A DNA stretch of 64,000 bases from Littorina saxatilis (taxonomy: Eukaryota > Mollusca > Gastropoda > Littorinimorpha > Littorinidae), in NCBI RefSeq assembly GCF_037325665.1, contig NC_090253.1:4254650-4318649 (forward strand), given 5' to 3'. How positions within the stretch are numbered: position 1 is the first letter of the stretch; each line of letters starts with the position of its first letter. The translations under genes were made by a program, and so were the position numbers. Under the pieces are notes generated by a model that saw nothing but the letters and a program-made list of their open reading frames with translations, searched no databases and had not been told where the DNA came from. This document shows, piece by piece, positions 22,430-33,390 of this stretch.

Positions 22430-25400
22430 ATGTTCTCTCTCTACAAGCAACTTTGCTGTGGGATATCATTTCGAAGACTGAGAAAGCTCTACCTTATACA
22501 GTTCGCGCTCTATACGTTTTTCTTCGTCTCAGACAAGATACAAGTGATTGTGAATGATACCATCAACACACACAACCGGATGGAGATGAAGAACACGGCT
22601 TACGTTGACAGATGGGTAATGCTGCAGACAAACACGCCCAGCGTTGTTTCGCCTTCAGAGCTGCCCAGCGGTGTAAACTTGACACCAAGAATATTGTCAG
22701 ATTTAGACAAAGCTTTTACACCCCGTAGGCATGTACTTCGTGATGAAATGGCCACTGAAATGCAGCACGCACCCAGAACAGGAAGGGGAATGAGCGTTTT
22801 TCTTGATCATCTTGAAGCTTGCGGACGAAGATTAGCCAGCAAATTGAAAGCTGGATCCTCAGCTACAGTTATAAGCCATTCGAAACACTTTGTACTCAAA
22901 CTCGCACATGTTGAAGCTGCTCCAAAGAACGATAGTCAGTTTCTGCACCTCTTTGATAACCCTGGGTCAGTTAACCAGGTGTTTCTGTCTCATCGGAGCG
23001 TAGAAGAAATTGCGAGAAAAGAAGGACTGAACAGTCTTCCCATAGCGTTTCTGTCGTTGATAAATTCCCGTGCAGGCGCACAGAATGTTCAAGAAGGCCA
23101 CAGAACCCCCGCGTCCGAAAACGAAGACATATTCAGCATAAATGCTGCTGTGACTTCAGTTGCCAAATTATCTGTGTACACATTTAACGTGCATCCATTT
23201 CTTGAGCTGTCCTCTTCTGGGTCTGGTATCTGTTTACATCAAAATAATGTGTCGTCAGTTTCTGGTAGTGTACTGCATACAAGAACACCGTCGTCGATGG
23301 CTGACATTTTCACGAGGCGTAGCGTTTCCTCTTCAGGGTCAGGTGTCTGTTCTCTTCTAGTTTCAGACATAATGGTCGTGACTGTGTCCAGCACTCACCA
23401 CGCACATCTCACGGACCCCGTCACACTTGTTCTGCGTCACAAAATGTCACAACCGCGGAAGGACAGCGTCGAGTGCGTCTTCTGGGATACCCACGTTGAC
23501 CGGTGGTCAGGGCAAGGCTGTCGCAAGGTCCAGTCCAACGCCACCCACACCGTGTGCCAGTGTGACCACCTGTCCAGTTTCGCCATCATCATGAACGTGG
23601 CATACGCGGAGGAAAACGCGGGGAGCTATCCCCAGAAGGTGCTGACCCTCGTCCTTCTCCCCCTGTCCATCATTGGCCACGCCCTGTCCATCGCCACCTT
23701 CCTGTCCTTCCGCAATCTGCACACTGACCACAACACTATCCACGTACACACGCTGTCCTGCCTGCTGGTCAGCCAATGCCTCTTCTTGCTGGCGGCCGGC
23801 GTCACCGAGATGGACGTACTCTGCCAGACAGTGGCCGTGCTAATGCACTACTCCTTCCTCTGCAGTTTCTCCTGGATGCTTCTGGAAGGTTTCAGTATCT
23901 ACCTCATGCTGTTGCAGCCCACGCGAGGGGCCGGGAAGTTCAGCCTCCCCGAAAAGCAGTTGTTCCTTCTCAGTGCCTTTGCCTACGGTATCCCGCTTCT
24001 CATCGTCATCATCTCGCTGGTATCACGCTTCGACGACTACGGTACAGAGCTGTACTGCTGGCTCAGCAGCGAGCACGGTTTGCAGTGGAGTTTTGTTGGG
24101 CCCGTACTTTTCATCATCTTCATCAACTCGCTCGTGCTGGCTTTAGCTATGTACGTTATGTGCAAGCACTCCCGAACGTCCCAAGCTATGATGAAACGCA
24201 GCCTCGCGCGTAAGCTGAAAATATGGGTACGCGGCACAGTTATGCTGCTCGTTATGATGGGAGTCCCCTATATATTTGGAATTCTCCATCTGGAAAGTAA
24301 CTTAGCCTTTTTCTCCTACATCTTCATCCTGCTAAACGCCAGTCAGGGCATTCTTGTGTTCATTTGTCTTTGCCTCTTGAACAGGAAAGTCACGGCAGAG
24401 TATACCAGGGTCTTTGATCCTTACCTCATTGCATTTACAAATTGGTTACCCTGCGAGATACCCTTCGGTATGGCCTTGAAAGAAAAAGATCGCAGATCCA
24501 CTATTACTAACAGAGCAGTTGTAAAGGAACATTCCTCTAGCTCTGCTGACGCCCTGTCAGGACTTCTTGCTGGCTGGGACTTTGCTGGGCAAGGAGGCGA
24601 GCACTCACCATTGGGAAATGAAGGCAATTCCAACACGTCAGTAAGACAAGGTGGGGAAGAATTGTTCAGCCTAAAAGAGAGAAGAAATAAGAGGAAGAGA
24701 AGTTTCTTTGGGTGGATGTTTTTCTCTGTTACTACAGGCGTGATGGGAGTGTTTAATGTTTCGCAGGCGGATCTTGGGGACGAACGCTCAGTAGCAGAAA
24801 TGATCGACGATGGAACACATTCAAGCGATTTTTACGGCGGTTCGTTCCTACAATCTGCTTTCTTGGACTCCCCAGAATGCACGACAGATGAGCAGGACGA
24901 AGAGGACATTATGGAACTCTGCCCAGAAGACCTATGGGCCCTTCCACCCCCTGAGACAGAGGCAGAGGCAATGAGTATGTCGGGAACTTCAAAACATAGA
25001 TTAGGTCAATACAGCAGGAGCTTTACGTCAAACATTAACGATGTTTCAAAAGAAGCAGGGGTAAGCATGCGGAGGTGTTGGGCCTGCATTCACTGTTCAG
25101 CTTCGGGTAAAGCAAGCGTCGAAGAGACAGCGCAAAGGGACGCTCCAATGAGAAAATACTTAGCCAGGAAGAAGAAGATGATGAATAGAAAACAAAATGC
25201 TGAAAACACGAAAGCGGAAGGTGCGACTCCACAGACTGGTAGTTGCCATGCCAACACGGACGGGGTTACTTTCCAGGACAAAAGTCCAGACTCAGAACAT
25301 GCTTTTGACATGGAAAACGTCGCCCCCGACCAAGGCGAGAAAGGATCCGAAACAGGTCAAATCGGCGCTAAAGAGCAAGGGAAAGACGTGCAAAAAAAGC

Positions 25401-26530
25401 GCTCAACCGAACTTAAAGTAGACGCATACTGTGAGAACCACGAGGAGCTTTTACATGAAAACACAGAGCAACTTACAGCTGATGAGGACGAAATACGAAT
25501 GTCAAAGTACGGTGCAGACACTGGTGTTGCTGGGAAAAACGGCAGCCCCAGTCCTGACACAGGTTGCTCTGTGGTCACAACACAATTGAGGGAAAGCGGG
25601 TCAGCTACGAGTCAGAAGCAAGAAAACTCGAGTGACACTGACACCGAAGAAGATGATGCCAAGAAGTCAGGAGTTCGCGGTAATTTCATGCAGCGCGTCA
25701 AAGCACTCACACTCAAGAAGAAAGACAAACTGCAAAAGAATGATGACAAGATGATGGTGGAGCGTACATTATTCCCACACTGTGACTCTGACACTGCAAT
25801 CCCTACAGTCAGTTTAAGTTCTGACAGATTGCCGGAAAGTTCCAAAAGCTCAACCGATGTTTTCAAGGGTCTGTTTGGGTTGTACTTTGATAATAAGTGG
25901 GGTTCGACGGTCCTGAGTGAATCACAGTATCCTCCCTCACATGCGACGTCCAAAGAGTTCAAGCAGCCTACAGAGCCAAAGGTCCCAACGCCATTGGCAA
26001 GCGACATATTGACACCTGTACCTGAGACAACAGATACAGTAATAACACCTGTACCTGAGACAACAGATACATTCAGAACACCTGTACCTGAGACAACAGA
26101 TACATTAACAAAACCAGTACCTGAAACAACAGATACGTTAAGAACACCAGAACCTCAGATAACAGATACATTAAGAACATCAGAACCTCAGATAACAGAT
26201 ACATTAAGAACACCAGAACCTCAGACAACAGATACATTAAGAACACAAGCACCTGAGACGAGCCAACCAAATGATCCCTCGAGTGAAACCAAGAAAGCAA
26301 GCAGGAGGGCAATATTTCGGCGTGAAATCTTAAGAATAAAAGATAAATTAAAAACACCAGTACCTGAAACGAGCCAACCAAATGATTCCTCGAGTGAAAC
26401 CAAGAAAGCAAGCAGGAGGGCATTATTTCGGCGTGAAATCTTAAGAATAAAAGATAAATTAAAAACACCAGTACCTGAAACGAGCCAACCAAATGATTCC
26501 TCGAGTCGATCCAAGGAAGGCATTATTTAG
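22430..26530 (+). CDS. Adhesion-family G-protein-coupled receptor with a 0.7-kilo-residue tail
   Basis: This is a 1366-residue single-exon-like frame from ATG 22430. Residues about 19-34 are hydrophobic (signal or anchor). A GAIN-like ectodomain leads to the GPS box: C349-x-FW ... W ... GC, then CQCDHLSSFA with the self-cleavage site between L381 and S382. Seven membrane segments span about 404-648, with SWMLLEG (TM3), YCWLS (loop 2, conserved Cys) and NASQG (TM7), all family B2 hallmarks. The tail (650-1366) is charged and ends in PxPETTDT repeats and basic 39-residue repeats (TSQPNDSSSETKKASRRA...). Receptors of this kind sit in the plasma membrane and are activated by a tethered ligand; ligand and G protein are unknown here. 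It is a diverged paralogue of the genes at 37341 and 46651. A second frame at 22264-22557 also starts with a signal-like segment, so the true N-terminus is unsure. Confidence 0.88.
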   Translation: MFSLYKQLCCGISFRRLRKLYLIQFALYTFFFVSDKIQVIVNDTINTHNRMEMKNTAYVDRWVMLQTNTPSVVSPSELPSGVNLTPRILSDLDKAFTPRRHVLRDEMATEMQHAPRTGRGMSVFLDHLEACGRRLASKLKAGSSATVISHSKHFVLKLAHVEAAPKNDSQFLHLFDNPGSVNQVFLSHRSVEEIARKEGLNSLPIAFLSLINSRAGAQNVQEGHRTPASENEDIFSINAAVTSVAKLSVYTFNVHPFLELSSSGSGICLHQNNVSSVSGSVLHTRTPSSMADIFTRRSVSSSGSGVCSLLVSDIMVVTVSSTHHAHLTDPVTLVLRHKMSQPRKDSVECVFWDTHVDRWSGQGCRKVQSNATHTVCQCDHLSSFAIIMNVAYAEENAGSYPQKVLTLVLLPLSIIGHALSIATFLSFRNLHTDHNTIHVHTLSCLLVSQCLFLLAAGVTEMDVLCQTVAVLMHYSFLCSFSWMLLEGFSIYLMLLQPTRGAGKFSLPEKQLFLLSAFAYGIPLLIVIISLVSRFDDYGTELYCWLSSEHGLQWSFVGPVLFIIFINSLVLALAMYVMCKHSRTSQAMMKRSLARKLKIWVRGTVMLLVMMGVPYIFGILHLESNLAFFSYIFILLNASQGILVFICLCLLNRKVTAEYTRVFDPYLIAFTNWLPCEIPFGMALKEKDRRSTITNRAVVKEHSSSSADALSGLLAGWDFAGQGGEHSPLGNEGNSNTSVRQGGEELFSLKERRNKRKRSFFGWMFFSVTTGVMGVFNVSQADLGDERSVAEMIDDGTHSSDFYGGSFLQSAFLDSPECTTDEQDEEDIMELCPEDLWALPPPETEAEAMSMSGTSKHRLGQYSRSFTSNINDVSKEAGVSMRRCWACIHCSASGKASVEETAQRDAPMRKYLARKKKMMNRKQNAENTKAEGATPQTGSCHANTDGVTFQDKSPDSEHAFDMENVAPDQGEKGSETGQIGAKEQGKDVQKKRSTELKVDAYCENHEELLHENTEQLTADEDEIRMSKYGADTGVAGKNGSPSPDTGCSVVTTQLRESGSATSQKQENSSDTDTEEDDAKKSGVRGNFMQRVKALTLKKKDKLQKNDDKMMVERTLFPHCDSDTAIPTVSLSSDRLPESSKSSTDVFKGLFGLYFDNKWGSTVLSESQYPPSHATSKEFKQPTEPKVPTPLASDILTPVPETTDTVITPVPETTDTFRTPVPETTDTLTKPVPETTDTLRTPEPQITDTLRTSEPQITDTLRTPEPQTTDTLRTQAPETSQPNDPSSETKKASRRAIFRREILRIKDKLKTPVPETSQPNDSSSETKKASRRALFRREILRIKDKLKTPVPETSQPNDSSSRSKEGII

Positions 26531-26720
26531 GGTTAACATCTTAAGAATAAAAGATAAGTTAAACACACCAGTACCTGAGACAAAAGATGAAATAAAAACA
26601 CCAGTGCCTTAGACGAGCCAACAAAATATTCCTTCGTGTTCTTCGAATTCTTCGAGTTGAACCAAGCAAGCAACCAGAAAGGCATTATTTAGGAGTCAAA
26701 TCTTACAAATAAAACATAAA
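26020..26720 (+). repeat. Coding tandem repeats at the receptor tail, running past the stop
   Basis: About ten units of PVPETTDT type (24-30 bp) are followed by a 117-bp unit encoding TSQPNDxSSETKKASRRA...RIKDKLKTPVPE. Units 1 and 2 are open; unit 3 carries a small deletion that leads to the stop at 26530, and degenerate remains of units 3 and 4 continue to about 26720. The tail was therefore once longer. Confidence 0.85.
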
Positions 26721-27109
26721 TTAAAAAGCAATGAGTGATTAAGGCTGTGAACTGTCTCAGCAAAACAGGCAACGGAAAACTATCGTGAGGAACTATGGCG
26801 CAGTTTATGCGACCAGAAGATGGCATATACGTAGACTCCCCAGATTTAGTCCGTAATCGAAAGTTAGGAAGCTGTAATTTTGTCCCATCGTCAGCAAAAA
26901 AATAACCATTTCGACCCCATGCTGCCTCTAATGTCAGCCCTTCTGGTTTTTCTACCATGCACTGATCGAATGAATGGTGCAGAAACGACATTCACAGCAA
27001 TCTTGACCAAGTACGGAATAGGTTTTTAGTACACATTCTTTGTGAGTGGCTTTATGTGTAATGTCAGAAACCATGATATTTTGGGGTCGAGATCGAGAAT
27101 GAATCGACG
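26721..27109. other. 3' flank of receptor gene 1, nothing recognised
   Basis: No supported gene or repeat is seen. Confidence 0.4.
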
Positions 27110-27397
27110 CTTCCCCAGTGTCACCAAGTCAAAGCTAATCATTGTTTGTACTAGTTATTGTGAAAACGAGTACAACAAGCTATTGAGTGCTCACACTAGC
27201 CATTTTGCAAACAGGTGCAAATCTAGTCAGTGTCGCCACTAGCCATTTTGCAAACCACTACAAAAATCTAATTAGAGTCGGCCCGAGCTATTTTGCACAC
27301 AAGTACCAACATCTTAGCCAACAAAAACAAACGAGCACAAAAAGCTATTCAGTGCTTGCACTGTCCATTTCGCAAACCAGTCCAAAGCTAATCAGTA

Positions 27398-28098
27398 GGG
27401 AGATTTAAAAGACAGCACGTTTCGTTTTGCAGCTCGTTTCGTTTGGTGAATGAGTCACCCCGCGAAACGGAACGTGAAACGAGACGGCATAGGCCGCAGA
27501 CAAGATTTAGATGTATTCACGTTTCGTTTCGGAATGAAGGAAGGGCGATAAATCTTCAAGTGAAATTATCACGTCTGTCCTCGATCAGAATGGGAAAAAA
27601 AACCCTAGGAGGTGGTCCAGAATCGGGCATACTTTGATTATTTTCAGTCCAAATAAATCACACAGACTTTGTTTATACAAAATCACATACGAAGCCAGAA
27701 TAAAAATTCGATGCGATGACCTACTTCTGCTTCGCCATTTGCTTTCTCACCATGAAGTTGGATAAATGTACCAGGATCAGCACCCTTCAAAATATTTCAG
27801 TTCACAACAGTTGTCTACCTCCAATGAACACATTCTCAGCGCTGAAAGACTGTGAAAGGGTTGACGAATCTAGCAATGCATAAAATGGCCAACAAATAAA
27901 ACTGTTAGTGTGCAAAAATACTCACAAAAGTTGACGAAATATTGTTCGTTTTTTGGGGGTGGAAAACGTGACTGCGTTTTGACGTTCCACGTTCCGTTTC
28001 AGTTGACCTTCACCTTTCCAGCGAGAGACCCCCGAAATGATGACGTTTACCACAACTTCAAAACGAAACGTCCCGACGTTTCGTTTTTTAAATCTCCC
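27398..28098. mobile_element. TA-flanked MITE (Tc1/mariner-like)
   Basis: The ends GGGAGATTTAAAA and TTTTTTAAATCTCCC are inverted, flanked by TA at 27396-27397 and 28099-28100. TA duplication suggests the Tc1/mariner superfamily. Subterminal ACGTTTCGTTTT copies occur in both orientations. There is no transposase in its 701 bp. It split the 43-bp satellite. Confidence 0.75.
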
Positions 28099-28557
28099 TA
28101 GTGTCGGCACTAGCCATTTTGCAAATCAGTACAACAATCTAACAAGTGTCGGCCCTAGCCATTTTGCAAACCAGTACAAAGTGAATCAAGGTCGGCCCTA
28201 GCTATTTTGCAAACCAGTACAAAGTGAATCAAGGTCGGCCCTAGCTATTTTGCAAAGCGGTACAAGAAGTTAACTCGTGTGGTCGCACCAGTCATTTTGC
28301 AAACCAGTAAAAAGGTAATCAGAGTTCGCATTTGCAATTTTCATTTCCGCGGACACAACTTAAGAATTCCGCTGGAGTTATCTATTTTTCCGCGTCCCAT
28401 TTCATCACAGTATATATAACTTGTTGACTGAATAATATGGAGAGAAGTGAAGATGGTTTAGAGCACTGGAGGCTTGAGAGTTAAATTGTGCTGACTTAAA
28501 ACTCCTGATAACTAATAGTAATTTTGAGCTTCAATGCATTGAATCATACTATTGCCA

Positions 28558-28618
28558 CCGTCGCGATATAACCTTGAATGGTTGAAAACGACGTTAAACA
28601 CCAAATAAAGAAAGAAAG
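28558..28618 (+). mobile_element. 61-bp micro-retroposon with 12-bp target duplication
   Basis: The insert starts CCGTCGCGATATAACC and ends AAATAAAGAAAGAAAG. It is bounded by ATACTATTGCCA at 28546-28557 and again at 28619-28630. The A-rich 3' tail plus a variable-length target duplication is the mark of LINE-driven retroposition. It has nearly the same 5' end as the copy at 54205-54268. Confidence 0.85.
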
Positions 28619-28759
28619 ATACTATTGCCAGTATTGGATTATGGATACATGGTTCATTACGTAAGTATGCACCATTACAATGTTACCATTGTTGTGTGAA
28701 AGTGTGTATTTTGTTTGGTTGATGGGTTTGTTTGGTTTTTTTTGGGGGGGGAGTGAGGA

Positions 28760-29003
28760 GAATGTCTTTTTTACCTGATCCAAACGAGTTGAATTTTAGT
28801 CTCAGAATGCACCAGATTGCACAGATTTTAATGTACCATTTAAAACAAATTCGGGGGAGCATGTCCCCGAACCCCCCTAAAAAAAAAAGGGATTTCCTCT
28901 GTATGTTATTATTACGGACACAAACGCTCAGCAATGTAATTTCTCTTTTAGAGATTAATAAAGTTATTGTATTGTATTGTATTGTATTGTATTTTTCATC
29001 ACA
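28760..29003 (+). mobile_element. Probable retroposon fragment with (TATTG)n tail
   Basis: A segment ending GAGATTAATAAAGTTATTG followed by about five TATTG units looks like the 3' end of a truncated non-LTR element. The left border is uncertain and no coding part is seen. Confidence 0.4.
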
Positions 29004-29089
29004 AGAGAGTCCCACTCCGGAATTTTGCAAACCAGTACAAAGCTAATCAGTGATAGCATTATCCACCTTGCAAACCAATACATAGCTAA

Positions 29090-30223
29090 GGCCACAAAAA
29101 AATAGGTGTGGTTCAGGTAACATAGCCCAAAAAAATAGGGTAGGGAGGTTGGCAATCACTTTTTTTTAAACTTTTTTTTAATGCGTACAAATTAAACCTA
29201 CTTGACAGGGAAATAAGTGTGCGACTCGAGCGCTTTCGCTTTCATTGCGTTTTCTGCACTCGTTTTTATATTTAGTCAAGTTTTGACTAAATATTTTAAC
29301 ATCGAGGGGGAATCGAAACGAGGGTCGTGGTGTATGTGTGTCTGTGCGTGTGTGTGTGTGTGTGTGTGTGTAGAGCGATTCAGACTAAACTACTGGACCG
29401 ATCTTTATGAAATTTGACATGAGAGTTCCTGGGTATGAAATCCCCGAACTTTTTTTTCATTTTTTTGATAAATGTCTTTGATGACGTCATATCCGGCTTT
29501 TCGTGAAAGTTGAGGCGGCACTGTCACGCCCTCATTTTTCAACCAAATTGGTTGAAATTTTGGTCAAGTAATCTTCGACGAAGCCCGGACTTCGGTATTG
29601 CATTTCAGCTTGGTGGCTTAAAAATTAATTAATGACTTTGGTCATTAAAAATCTGAAAATTGTAAAAAAAAATAAAAATTTATAAAACGATCCAAATTTA
29701 CGTTTATCTTATTCTCCATCATTTGCTGATTCCAATATAAATATGTTATATTCGGATTAAAAACAAGCTCTGAAAATTAAATATATAAAAATTATTATCA
29801 AAATTAAATTGTCGAAATCAATTTAAAAACACTTTCATCTTATTCCTTGTCGGTTCCTGATTCCAAAAACATATAGATATGATATGTTTGGATTAAAAAC
29901 ACGCTCAGAAAGTTAAAACAAAGAGAGGTAGAGAAACGCGTGCTATCCTTCTTAGCGCAACTACTACCCCGCTCTTCTTGTCATTTTCACTGCCTTTGCC
30001 ATGAGCGGTGGACTGACGATGCTACGAGTATACGGTCTTGCTGAAAAATGGCATTGCGTTTAGTTTCATTCTGTGAGTTCGACAGCTACTTGACTAAATA
30101 TTGTATTTTCGCCTTACGCGACTTGTTTGTTTTGTTTTGACAAATGTAATAAAAAGTTATAGGGTCGGCCCCTAAAAATCGGGTAGGTCGGGTTACCGTA
30201 ACCACACCTATTTTTTTTAGGCC
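29090..30223. mobile_element. Harbinger-like MITE carrying a nested repeat
   Basis: Left end GGCCACAAAAAAATAGGTGT and right end, inverted, GGCCTAAAAAAAATAGGTGT are flanked by TAA at 29087-29089 and 30224-30226. A three-base TWA duplication with GGCC-type ends fits PIF/Harbinger. Most of its length is the Helentron-like copy 29267-30125 inserted within it. Confidence 0.75.
29267..30125 (+). mobile_element. Helentron-like (HINE-type) non-autonomous repeat, copy 1
   Basis: This 0.85-kb family starts TATATTTAGTCAAG, has a TG microsatellite about 70 bp in, and ends CTTGACTAAATATTGTATTT + TCGCCTTACGCGACTTG. The starting motif ATATTTAGTCAAG recurs inverted near the 3' end but about 30 nt inside, and a TCGC...GCGA mini-hairpin precedes the end. 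Asymmetric inverted repeats, a 3' hairpin and insertion in T tracts match Helitron2/Helentron-derived elements; this class call is inference. No protein is encoded. Confidence 0.65.
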
Positions 30224-30873
30224 TAATCAGTGATAGCATTGGCTACTTTGCAACATTGTACAACGCTATCAAGTGTTGGCACCAGCCATTCTACAAACGA
30301 GTACAAAGAGATTCTGTGTTCGCATTTGCCACTTTGCAGCCCGGTACAAAGCTAATCATTGATAGCATTAGCCACTTTGCAAACAAGTACAAAGCTAATC
30401 ATTGATAGCATTAACCACTTTGCAAACAAGTACAAAGCTAATCATTGATAGCATTAGCCACTTTGCAAACAAGTACAAAGCTAATCAGTTATAGCATTAG
30501 CCACTTTGCAAACAAGTACAAAGCTAATCATTGATAGCATTAGCCACTTTGCAAACAAGTACAAAGCTAATCAGTTATAGCACCAGCCATTCTAAAAACG
30601 AGTACAAAGAGATTCTGTGTTCGCATTTAGCCTTTTGCAAACTTAATCAGTGCCCGCACTGGCCATTTTGCAAAGCAGTGTGAAACAAATCCCTCCTGGC
30701 TTTTACAAAATGGCCACTCCTTCACGGCAAGCAGTCAAACCAAGCCGAAATGCATAATAAAAGGTATGGTCAGGGTGTAAGCTAATTTCGCTCAGACCAA
30801 GCATCTGATTGTGATTTTGATTTGACATTTTGATTCGTTTAGATTTTAAGCTGTACTTTATTTTTCTTCTTTT

Positions 30874-31722
30874 TATATTTAGTCAAGTTTTGACTAAATA
30901 TTTTAACATCGAGGGGGAATCGAAACGAGGGTCGTGGTGTATGTGCGTGTGTGCGTGCGTGTGTGCGTGTGTGTGTGTGTGCGTGTGTGTGTGTAGAGCG
31001 ATTCAGACTAAACTACTGGACCGATCTTTATGAAATTTGACATGAGAGTTCCTGGGTATGAAATCCCCGAACGTTTTTTTCATTTTTTTAATAAATGTCT
31101 TTGATGACGTCATATCCGGCTTTTCGTGAAAGTTGAGGCGGCACTGTCACGCCCTCATTTTTCAACCAAATTGGTTGAAATTTTGGTCAAGTAATCTTCG
31201 ACGAAGCCCGGACTTCGGTATTGCATTTCAGCTTGGTGGCTTAAAAATTAATTAATGACTTTGGTCATTAAAAATCTGAAAATTGTAAAAAAAAATAAAA
31301 ATTTATAAAACGATCCAAATTTACGTTTATCTTATTCTCCACCATTTGCTGATTCCAAAAACATATAAATATGTTATATTCGGATTAAAAACAAGCTCTG
31401 AAAATTAAATATATAAAAATTATTATCAAAATTAAATTGTCCAAATCAATTTAAAAACACTTTCATCTTATTCCTTGTCGGTTCCTGATTCCAAAAACAT
31501 ATAGATATGATATGTTTGGATTAAAAACACGCTCAGAAAGTTAAAACAAAGAGAGGCACAGAAAAGCGTGCTATCCTTCTTAGCGCAACTACTACCCCGC
31601 TCTTCTTGTCAATTTCACTGCCTTTGCCATGAGCGGTGGACTGACGATGCTACGAGTATACGGTCTTGCTGAAAAATGGCAGCTACTTGACTAAATATTG
31701 TATTTTCGCCTTACGCGACTTG
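30874..31722 (+). mobile_element. Helentron-like repeat, copy 2
   Basis: Nearly the same sequence as copy 1 apart from microsatellite length and a shorter segment near the 3' end (GCTGAAAAATGGCAGCTACTT). It is flanked by T runs on both sides. Confidence 0.75.
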
Positions 31723-32047
31723 TTTTGCTTTTTTTATGGTTAGTTTTTTGGTTAGCCGGGTGTTTCTCAATTTCCTCATTTATATAGCTGCCATCACCTT
31801 TGAGAGGGTGGGTAAGCAGCCGTTTTCCGTGCAACATGGACATTGCACGTTTCTCCGTGAGAATGTTCTAAGTTCGGAGAGTTTAAGGGGCTGGTACTTT
31901 CAAGCAGATAAGTAATAGGCACTTCGTCACATGAACAACAGGCCTGTCGCGCTCACCGGACACAGTCCTTGTAGAATTGGTCCTGAGACGCGGTGTGTAC
32001 GACAACATGCTCCATGCAGTTTTCAATACACTGCATTTGCTTCTTTA

Positions 32048-32119
<72 letters not shown>

Positions 32120-32356
32120 TTTGTGTGTGAGTTTGTGTGTGTGTGTGAGAGAGAGAGAGTGTGTGTGTATGTATGTGTGTGTGAGAGAGAGAGAGAGACA
32201 GAGAGACAGAGTGTGTGTGAGTGTGTGTGTGTGTGTGTGTGTCTCGTGTCCCTGAGTGCATGTTCGTCATGTTCGTCTTCCTCCGTGTCGCTCTCTCTGT
32301 ATTCAACCAATATACATCAGGCAGCTTGGCAACACAGCTAAGCTTATTAAAAAAAA
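31723..32356. repeat. Non-coding stretch with TG and GA microsatellites
   Basis: A (TG)n run at about 32047-32117 passes into mixed TG/GA runs to about 32242. Periodic open frames here are artefacts of the repeats. No gene is seen. Confidence 0.8.
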
Positions 32357-33129
32357 CAAGTCGCGTAAGGCGAAAATACAATATTTAGTCAAGTAGCTGT
32401 CGAACTCACAGAATGAAACTGAACGCAACGCAACGCAGCAAGACCGTATACTCGTAGCATCGTCACTCCACCGCCCGTGGCAAAGGCAGTGTCCGTGGAA
32501 TTGACAAGAAGAGCGGGGTATTCGTTGCGCTGAGAAGGATATCACGCTTTTCTGTACCTCTCTTCGTTTTAACTTTCTGAGCGTGTTTTTACTCCAAACA
32601 TATCATATCTATATATTTTTGGAATCAGGAACCGACAAGGAATAAGATGAAAGTGTTTTTAAATTGATTTCGAAAACAAAATTTTGATAATAATTTTTAT
32701 ATATTTAATTTTCAGAGCTTGTTTGTAATCCGAATATAAAATATTTATATGTTTTTGGAATCAGCAAAAGATGGAAAATAAGATAAACGTAAATTTGGAT
32801 CGTTTTATAAATTTTTTTTTTTTTTTTACAATTTTCAGATTTTTAATGACCAAAGTCATTAATTAATTTTTAAGCCACCAAGCTGAAATGCAATACCGAA
32901 GTCCGGGCTTCGTCGAAGATTACTTGACCAAAATTTCAACCAATTTGGTTGAAAAATGAGGGCGTGACAGTGCCGCCTCAACTTTCACGAAAAGCCGGAT
33001 ATGACGTCATCAAAGACATTTATCAAAAAAATGAAAAAAACGTTCGGGGATTTCATACCCAGGAACTCTCATGTCAAATTTCATAAAGATCGGTCCAGTA
33101 GTTTAGTCTGAATCGCTCTACACACACAC

Positions 33130-33164
<35 letters not shown>

Positions 33165-33240
33165 CACGCACATACACCACGACCCTCGTTTCGATTCCCC
33201 CTCGATGTTAAAATATTTAGTCAAAACTTGACTAAATATA
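32357..33240 (-). mobile_element. Helentron-like repeat, copy 3
   Basis: Inverted copy of the 0.85-kb family: the 3' end CAAGTCGCGTAAGGCG is at the left and the 5' palindrome at the right. Its microsatellite is CA plus (CAGA)n (33121-33175). Confidence 0.8.
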
Positions 33241-33390
33241 AAAAATAGGGGCATTAAGAAGCCTCTGTCCACCTCAAGGATCTATTGACTCCAGGGGACG
33301 AATGAGTGCTTGGTGTGAGCGGGTTGTGAGGTATCAATAGGATGCCGCCCCTTGGACCACCCCAGTCTAGGGTTGTAGTGTGTTGTAGTC

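Larger units (their letters stand above)
27110..30690. repeat. 43-bp satellite, split by insertions
   Basis: The consensus is about GCTAATCATTGATAGCATTA + GCCACTTTGCAAACAAGTACAAA (43 bp). Units are degenerate at 27110-27395, 28099-28330 and 29018-29086, and homogeneous at about 30340-30590 where the spacing is exactly 43 bp. The array is split by elements at 27398-28098, about 28370-29010 and 29090-30223. Confidence 0.85.

Noticed and set aside
30340-30600. Regular 43-bp repeats resembling a CRISPR array
   Set aside because: The units are contiguous satellite repeats without unique spacers, in a eukaryotic context and without cas genes.
31931-32381. Cys/Val and His/Thr repeat ORFs
   Set aside because: Translations of TG/CA microsatellites.
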